Assembly (NCBI GenBank): GCA_963972525.1 | Contig: CAXAUZ010000001.1 | Location: forward strand, 1-64,000 | DNA from: Salinilacustrithrix sp003476595 | GTDB taxonomy: Bacteria > Actinomycetota > Acidimicrobiia > Acidimicrobiales > Salinilacustritrichaceae | Direction: 5' to 3' | Length of the DNA: 64,000 nt | In this document: piece after piece, positions 59,164 through 64,000 of the stretch | How the letters are laid out: every line of letters starts with the position of its first letter | Numbering within the stretch: position 1 is the first letter of the stretch | Program-made: the position numbers and the translations under genes | Notes under the pieces: generated by a model | The model's database searches: none | What the model was told of the DNA's origin: nothing | The model's input: only the letters and a program-made list of their open reading frames with translations

Positions 59164-60849
59164 TCAGCCCTTGCGCTTCTGGATGTTGGCCCACTCGTCC
59201 CGAAGGCCGACGGTGCGGTGCAGCGTGCGGGTGTCGTCGGGGTCGACGGCGAAGTAGCCGAGCCGCTCGAGCTGGACGACCTCGCCGGGGGTGACGTCGG
59301 CGAGGGCGGGCTCGCCCTTGGCCGACACGGTCTCCCGTGACGCCGGGTTCAGGGAGTCGAACGCGTCGCCCTCGGTGCCGGGATGGCTGTCGGTGAACAG
59401 CCGCTCGTAGAGGTGCACGGTGAGGTCCTCGGCGTGGGCGGCGGAGACCCAGTGGATCGTGGCCTTCACCTTGCGCCCGTCAGGGGCCTGGCCGCCCTTG
59501 GTCTCCGGGTCGTAGGTGGCCCGGATCTCGGTGACGTTGCCGTCGGCATCGGTGACCGCGTCGGTGGCGGTGATGAAGTAGCCGGCCCGCAGGCGGACCT
59601 CCCGGCCCGGGGTGAGGCGGTAGTACTTCGGCGGCGGGTCGGCCATGAAGTCGTCGCGCTCGATCCACAGCTCGCCGCTGAAGGGGACCTGCCGGGTCCC
59701 GGCGGACTCGTCCTCGGGGTTGTTCACCGCCTCCACGTGCTCCACCTGGCCGTCGGGCCAGTTGGTGATGACCACCTTCACGGGGTCGAGCACCACCATG
59801 CGCCGCAGGGCGTGCGCGTTGTGGTGCCGGCGCACGTGGGACTCGAGCAGCTCGATCTCCACGGTGGAGTTGGTCTTGGCCACGCCGATCTCGTCGACGA
59901 AGGCCCGGATCGCCTCCGGCGGGTAGCCCCGCTTGCGCATGCCGCGGAGGGTGGGCATGCGGGGGTCGTCCCACCCGTCGACGACGCCGTCCTCCACCAG
60001 GGTGCGCAGCAGCCGCTTGGACATCACGGTGTGGGTGAGGCCGAGGCGGGCGAACTCGGTCTGCTCGGGCTTGTCGTGGGGCAGCTCGAGGTGCTCGAGG
60101 CACCAGTCGTAGAGCGGCCGGTGGTCGGCGAACTCGAGGGTGCACAGGGAGTGGGTCACGCCCTCGATGGCGTCGGACTGCCCGTGGGCCCAGTCGTAGG
60201 TCGGGTAGATGACCCAACGGTCCTCGGTGCGGTGGTGGGGCAGCCGGCGGATCCGGTAGAGCACCGGGTCGCGCATCGTCATCACCGACGCGGACATGTC
60301 GATCTTGGCCCGCAGCACCTTCTCGCCGTCGGCGAAGGCGCCGTCGCGCATCTGGCGCAGCAGCCCGAGGTTCTCCTCGGGCGTGCGGTCGCGGAACGGG
60401 CTCTCGACGCCCGGCTCGCCGAAGCCGCCGCGCTGGGCCGAGATGGTCTCGGCGTCCTGGTCGTCGACGTAGGCCAGGCCCTTGCCGACGAGCTCCTCGG
60501 CCCAGGCGTAGAGCTGGTCGAAGTAGTCGCTGGCGTGGACGACGTCGGTCGGCTCGAAGCCCAGCCAGCGGATGTCGTCGATGATGGCGTCGACGTACTC
60601 AGGGTCCTCGGCGACCGGGTTGGTGTCGTCGAAGCGGAGCAGGCACGGCCCGCCGTACTGCTCGGCGAGGCCGAAGTTGAGGCAGATCGACTTGGCGTGG
60701 CCGATGTGGAGGTACCCGTTGGGCTCCGGCGGGAAGCGCGTCTGCACGCGGTCGAAGCGACCGGCGGCGAGGTCGGCGTCGATCTTCTCCCGGATGAAGT
60801 CGCTGGGACCTTCCGTGGGAGTCGTCTCGTCGTGGGGGGACGGGGTCAC
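59164..60849 (-). CDS. glnS: Glutaminyl-tRNA synthetase
   Basis: 561 residues. Class I synthetase: RFPPEPNGYLHIGHAKSICL contains HIGH, LLRFDDTNP binds the 3' end, and HTVMSKRLLRTLVE is the KMSKS loop; the C-terminal anticodon beta-barrels (VKATIHWVSAAHAEDLTVHL, LQRLGYF-like LERLGYFAVDPDD) are the GlnRS type. Charges tRNA-Gln directly. Many actinobacteria lack it and use GatCAB transamidation. GTG 60849 lies 6 bases after CAGCAT. Divergent from a glutamyl-tRNA synthetase gene 33 bases away. Confidence 0.96.
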   Translation of the reverse strand: MTPSPHDETTPTEGPSDFIREKIDADLAAGRFDRVQTRFPPEPNGYLHIGHAKSICLNFGLAEQYGGPCLLRFDDTNPVAEDPEYVDAIIDDIRWLGFEPTDVVHASDYFDQLYAWAEELVGKGLAYVDDQDAETISAQRGGFGEPGVESPFRDRTPEENLGLLRQMRDGAFADGEKVLRAKIDMSASVMTMRDPVLYRIRRLPHHRTEDRWVIYPTYDWAHGQSDAIEGVTHSLCTLEFADHRPLYDWCLEHLELPHDKPEQTEFARLGLTHTVMSKRLLRTLVEDGVVDGWDDPRMPTLRGMRKRGYPPEAIRAFVDEIGVAKTNSTVEIELLESHVRRHHNAHALRRMVVLDPVKVVITNWPDGQVEHVEAVNNPEDESAGTRQVPFSGELWIERDDFMADPPPKYYRLTPGREVRLRAGYFITATDAVTDADGNVTEIRATYDPETKGGQAPDGRKVKATIHWVSAAHAEDLTVHLYERLFTDSHPGTEGDAFDSLNPASRETVSAKGEPALADVTPGEVVQLERLGYFAVDPDDTRTLHRTVGLRDEWANIQKRKG

Positions 60850-60881
60850 CCTCCAATGCTGGCACCTATCGTCTGGTCACC

Positions 60882-62516
60882 ATGCTTCCCGCCGAGCTCC
60901 TCGACCGCCTCCTGCCGGACACGGCGCCCACCGCGCGGTGGGAGGAGGCCAACCCGCCCCGCGACCTGCCCGCCGGCGCCGAGGTCACCCGCTTCGCCCC
61001 GAGCCCGACCGGCTTCCTCCACATCGGTGGCGTGTACACCGCAACGGTGGCCAAGGAGCTGGCCGAGCGCAGCGGCGGCAGCTACTTCATCCGGATCGAG
61101 GACACCGACCAGGCCCGGGCCATCGAGGGCTCCGACGAGCACTTCGCCCGCGCCTTCCCCCACTTCGGCATCGAGCCCACGGAGGGACCTGACGCGCCGT
61201 GGGGGCCGTACCGCCAGTCCGAGCGAGCCGAGATCTACCGCAGCTTCGTGCGGGCGCTGCTCGAGTCGGGCCGCGCCTACCCCGACTTCGCCACCAAGGA
61301 GGAGCTGGCTGACATCACGGAGCGCCAGCAGGCCGCCAAGGTCGACATCGGCTACTGGGGCGAGTGGGCGGTGTGGCGCGACGCCGAGCCCGAGCGGGTC
61401 GCGGCCGCGCTCGACGACGGACGTCCCTTCACGATCCGCTTCCGGGCACCCGATGCACCCGGCCGGGTCGCCTTCGACGACGCCATCCGTGGCCGCATCG
61501 AGGCCGACGACAACCGCAACGACGTCGTCCTCCTGAAGAGCTCCGCCGAACCCCTCCCCCTCCCGACCTACCACCTCGCCCACGCGGTCGACGACCACCT
61601 CATGCGGGTCACCCTCGTGCTCCGCGGCGACGAGTGGATCTCGTCGGTGCCCCTGCACCTGCAGCTCTTCGGTGCCCTCGGCTTCGAACCGGTCCGCTAC
61701 GCCCACGTCGCCCCGCTCATGAAGGGCGAGGGCAAGAGCCGGCGCAAGCTGTCCAAGCGCAAGGACCCGGAGGCGTCGGTCGACTTCTGGATGGCCGAGG
61801 GGTACCCGGTCGGCGCCGTCCGCCACTACCTGCGGGGCCTGGCCAACTCCCGCCTCGCCGACCTCCCCTTCGAGGAGGCCGCGGCCGAGCCGCTCCGGCT
61901 CGAGGAGTTCGGGGCGTCGGGCCCGCTGGTCGACATCCCCAAGCTCGACGACATCTCCGCCGACTACGTCGCCCAGATGCCGGCAGCCGACATCCGCGAC
62001 CGGCTGCTGGCCTGGGCCGACGAGCACGACCCCGAGCTGGCCGGGCTGCTGCGCGCCCAGAGCGACGACCTGCTCGCCATCATCGACGTCGACCGCGTCG
62101 ACACCGACCGGGTCCGCAAGGACATCGTGAAGTGGTCGGTGTTCCGGGAGCGGTACGGCTTCTTCTTCCCCGAGCTGTTCGAGCTGGTCGACGACCCCGC
62201 CGACGAGCGCTTCCTCGGCGTGCCCCCCGAGGTCGTGGCCGCGTTCGCCGCCGACTTCGTCGCCGGGTACGACCCCGACACGGCCTCCGCCGGGTGGTTC
62301 GACCAGGTGCGCGGCCTCGCCGATCGCCACGGCTTCGCCCTCGACCGCAAGGCGTACAAGGCCGACCCCGACGCCTTCCACGGCACCATGCGGGAGGCGT
62401 CCAACATCGTGCGGGTGACCCTCACCGGCTCCGGGCAGAGCCCGAGCCTGGACCAGATCGCCGGCGTCCTCGGCGCCGACGAGGTCCGCCGCCGGGTCGG
62501 CGCGCCGGCCGGTTGA
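60882..62516 (+). CDS. gltX: Glutamyl-tRNA synthetase-like protein (divergent)
   Basis: 544 residues. VTRFAPSPTGFLHIGGVYTA holds the HIGH variant, YFIRIEDTDQAR the Glu/ATP pocket, GKSRRKLSKRKDPEA the KMSKS loop, and a discriminating anticodon-binding helical part follows. It charges tRNA-Glu; sequence differs notably from a standard GltX (HIGG, an extended N-terminus). Possibly a paralogue specialised because GlnRS is present. ATG 60882 is 9 bases after TATCGT (60867-60872). Five bases before the acyl-CoA dehydrogenase. Confidence 0.9.
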   Translation: MLPAELLDRLLPDTAPTARWEEANPPRDLPAGAEVTRFAPSPTGFLHIGGVYTATVAKELAERSGGSYFIRIEDTDQARAIEGSDEHFARAFPHFGIEPTEGPDAPWGPYRQSERAEIYRSFVRALLESGRAYPDFATKEELADITERQQAAKVDIGYWGEWAVWRDAEPERVAAALDDGRPFTIRFRAPDAPGRVAFDDAIRGRIEADDNRNDVVLLKSSAEPLPLPTYHLAHAVDDHLMRVTLVLRGDEWISSVPLHLQLFGALGFEPVRYAHVAPLMKGEGKSRRKLSKRKDPEASVDFWMAEGYPVGAVRHYLRGLANSRLADLPFEEAAAEPLRLEEFGASGPLVDIPKLDDISADYVAQMPAADIRDRLLAWADEHDPELAGLLRAQSDDLLAIIDVDRVDTDRVRKDIVKWSVFRERYGFFFPELFELVDDPADERFLGVPPEVVAAFAADFVAGYDPDTASAGWFDQVRGLADRHGFALDRKAYKADPDAFHGTMREASNIVRVTLTGSGQSPSLDQIAGVLGADEVRRRVGAPAG

Positions 62517-62521
62517 CGCCG

Positions 62522-63682
62522 ATGGACCTCCGCCCCGACCCCGACCACGAGGCGATCGCCGAGGCCGTCGACGCGGTCTGCGCCCGCTTCGACGACGCCT
62601 ACTGGTCCGACCTGGACCAGCGCCACGAGTTCCCCTGGGACTTCTACCGGGCCATGGCGGAGGGGGGCTGGGTCGGCATCTGCATCCCCGAGGCCTACGG
62701 CGGGGGCGGGCAGGGCATCGCCGAGGGAGCCATCGTCTTGAACCGGGTGGCGGCGTCGGGGGCGTGCATGAACGGCTCCACCGCGCTGCACCTCACCATG
62801 TTCGGCCTGAACCCGGTGGTGCGCTTCGGGAGCGAGCGGTTGAAGGAGGCGTTCCTGCCCCGGGCCGCGATGGGCGACCTCCACGTCGCGTTCGGCGTCA
62901 CCGAGCCCGACGCCGGCACCGACACCAGCCGCATCGCCACCCGTGCGATCGACGACGGGAACGGGGGCTTCGTCGTGTCCGGTCGCAAGATCTGGACCTC
63001 GAAGGCGCTCGAGTCCGAGGTGTGCCTGCTGCTCGCCCGCACCGACGGCAGCCCCGGGACCTTCGACGGACTCACGCTGCTCCTCGTCGACCTCGACCCC
63101 GCGCACTGCGACATCGCTCCCATCCCCAAGGTCGGCCGGAACGCGGTCGCGTCCTGCGAGGTCGCCTACGACGACCTGCCCGTCGAGGGGTGGCGCGTGG
63201 TCGGCGAGCGCGGCCAGGGCTTCCGCCACATCCTCCACGGCCTGAACCCCGAGCGGATCCTGCTCGCCGCCATGGCCTGCGGCATCGGCGAGGCCGCGCT
63301 GCGCCGGGCGGTGGCCTACGCCGGCGAGCGCGAGGTGTTCGGCCGGCCCATCGGCGCCAACCAGGCCATCGCCCACCCCCTCGCCCAGGCCCACATGCAG
63401 CTCACGGCAGCCAAGGCGGTGATGCGGGACGCAGCCTGGCGCTACGACCACGACCTGCCCTGCGGCGAGCAGGCCAACACGGCCAAGTACCTGGCCGCCG
63501 AGGCCAGCTGGTTCGCGGCCGACCAGGCGGTGCAGACCCACGGCGGTCTCGGCTACGCCACCGAGTACCACGTGGAGCGCTACTGGCGCGAGGCCCGGCT
63601 GCAGCGCCTGGCCCCGGTGAGCCAGGAGATGACGTGCAACTTCATCGCCCAGAACGTCCTGGGACTGCCCCGGAGCTACTGA
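62522..63682 (+). CDS. Acyl-CoA dehydrogenase
   Basis: 386 residues, standard length. VAFGVTEPDAGTDTSRI and FVVSGRKIWTSKALESE form the FAD/substrate site; AEVSWFAADQAVQTHGGLGY-like AEASWFAADQAVQTHGGLGY and VERYWREARLQRLAPVSQEM the C-terminal bundle. The Glu base equivalent lies near PVSQEM. Oxidises an acyl-CoA to the enoyl-CoA with electron transfer to ETF. ATG is five bases after gltX, so they share a transcript despite unrelated functions. Confidence 0.92.
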   Translation: MDLRPDPDHEAIAEAVDAVCARFDDAYWSDLDQRHEFPWDFYRAMAEGGWVGICIPEAYGGGGQGIAEGAIVLNRVAASGACMNGSTALHLTMFGLNPVVRFGSERLKEAFLPRAAMGDLHVAFGVTEPDAGTDTSRIATRAIDDGNGGFVVSGRKIWTSKALESEVCLLLARTDGSPGTFDGLTLLLVDLDPAHCDIAPIPKVGRNAVASCEVAYDDLPVEGWRVVGERGQGFRHILHGLNPERILLAAMACGIGEAALRRAVAYAGEREVFGRPIGANQAIAHPLAQAHMQLTAAKAVMRDAAWRYDHDLPCGEQANTAKYLAAEASWFAADQAVQTHGGLGYATEYHVERYWREARLQRLAPVSQEMTCNFIAQNVLGLPRSY

Positions 63683-63889
63683 TCGGCCCCCGGTCGCTTG
63701 TACTGCGGTTGTGTTGCGATCCGTGGCAGATCGGAAATCCCGTGCTAGGGGTGGTTGCCGTCCCGGGCCGTCGCGGCACGTCTGCGTTCGGTGTCGAGTC
63801 GAGTCACTGGTCCCCTTCGGGAGCGATCGGGGGCCCGCCTCGGCGCAGGCCGTCCGGGGACACACAACCCAACGAACGGAGCGAAGCAG
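63683..63889. other. Leader region before the terminal lipoprotein gene
   Basis: About 207 bases with a TAGGGG hexamer around 63745 that may be a -10, then a GC-rich leader containing a possible stem (GGTCCCC ... GGGGGCC near 63809-63837). No known riboswitch motif was recognised. An aacGGAGcg ribosome binding site precedes ATG 63890. Confidence 0.4.
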
Positions 63890-64000
63890 ATGCCTGCCTC
63901 AAGGTCCCGAACTCGTGCCCCCTGGCTACGACTCATCGCGCTCATGGCCGCCCTGGCCATGTTCGTCGCCGCCTGCGGCGACGACGACGACACCGACACC
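63890..64000 (+). CDS. Lipoprotein N-terminus (truncated by the window edge)
   Basis: 37 codons visible. Signal peptide APWLRLIALMAALAMFVAAC with lipobox VAAC-GDDDD, then an acidic start. This is the form of an ABC-type solute-binding lipoprotein in actinobacteria, but the mature domain lies outside the window. A ribosome binding site is present. Confidence 0.7.
   Translation, partial: MPASRSRTRAPWLRLIALMAALAMFVAACGDDDDTDT

Noticed and set aside
1..64000. tRNA, rRNA genes, CRISPR arrays or prophage
   Set aside because: None was recognised by eye in the window; intergenic spaces are too short for rRNA, and no repeat-spacer pattern was seen. A covariance scan would be needed to exclude a tRNA.

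Overview
High-GC (roughly 70%) bacterial chromosome with dense, mostly unidirectional small operons, many GTG/TTG starts and overlapping ATGA/GTGA junctions. F420-type LLM oxidoreductase, an Rpf-like muralytic enzyme, LCP protein, heteromeric acyl-CoA mutase, many acyl-CoA dehydrogenases/P450s and a mycothiol-nitroreductase-like family all point to an actinobacterium. The combination with a glutaminyl-tRNA synthetase, a Chloroflexus-like malyl-CoA lyase and pervasive leaderless starts would fit the class Acidimicrobiia, but that placement is inference. No rRNA, tRNA, CRISPR array, insertion sequence or prophage was recognised.

Layout. 1-630: tail of a Fic-domain gene, then a degraded stretch. 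0.6-6.5 kb: TrkH/TrkA potassium uptake, divergent from a DtxR-type metalloregulator and a K+-dependent membrane pyrophosphatase. 6.5-16.5 kb: housekeeping (2-hydroxyacid dehydrogenase, MsrB, an SOS-box-preceded UvrD-like helicase, LCP protein, RNB exonuclease, alpha/beta hydrolase coupled to MenB, lactate dehydrogenase). 16.6-26.5 kb: D-aminoacylase-like amidohydrolase, acyl-CoA dehydrogenase behind a palindromic operator, LLM oxidoreductase, adenylate kinase, a CHASE-GAF-PP2C phosphatase and an Rpf-like protein. 26.7-32.4 kb: an MBL alkylsulfatase translationally coupled to a formylglycine sulfatase, then an isobutyryl-CoA-mutase-type IcmA/IcmB pair. 32.4-36.3 kb: the membrane spermidine-synthase/DUF350/DUF4247/DUF2617 operon with divergent DUF4178. 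36.3-42 kb: serine hydrolase, phosphotransferase, TetR regulator, malyl-CoA lyase plus a second CoA-ester lyase, DsbA-like protein. 42-47.7 kb: Fpg/Nei glycosylase with an in-frame palindromic insertion, SNF2 helicase, a selenocysteine glutathione peroxidase, S4 protein. 47.8-58.6 kb: FAD oxidase, thiolase/OB-fold/P450 lipid module, a guanidine-III riboswitch with its SMR exporter, DedA, PLP decarboxylase, TauE, a second selenoprotein (Sec-Pro-Trp-Cys DsbA-like), another P450. 58.6-64 kb: tyrosine phosphatase, divergent GlnRS/GluRS, acyl-CoA dehydrogenase and the start of a lipoprotein.

The most notable content is two independent genes with an in-frame UGA exactly where the catalytic thiol/selenol belongs, each followed 20-21 nt later by a compact hairpin resembling a bacterial SECIS; one is a glutathione peroxidase, the other a Rv2466c-like UxxC protein whose Cys paralogue also lies in the window. 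Other strong regulatory signals are the guanidine-III riboswitch and two LexA boxes set two helical turns apart in front of the helicase. About 16 genes carry a TAnnnT or CAnnnT hexamer 5-9 nt before their start codon, which implies largely leaderless transcription.
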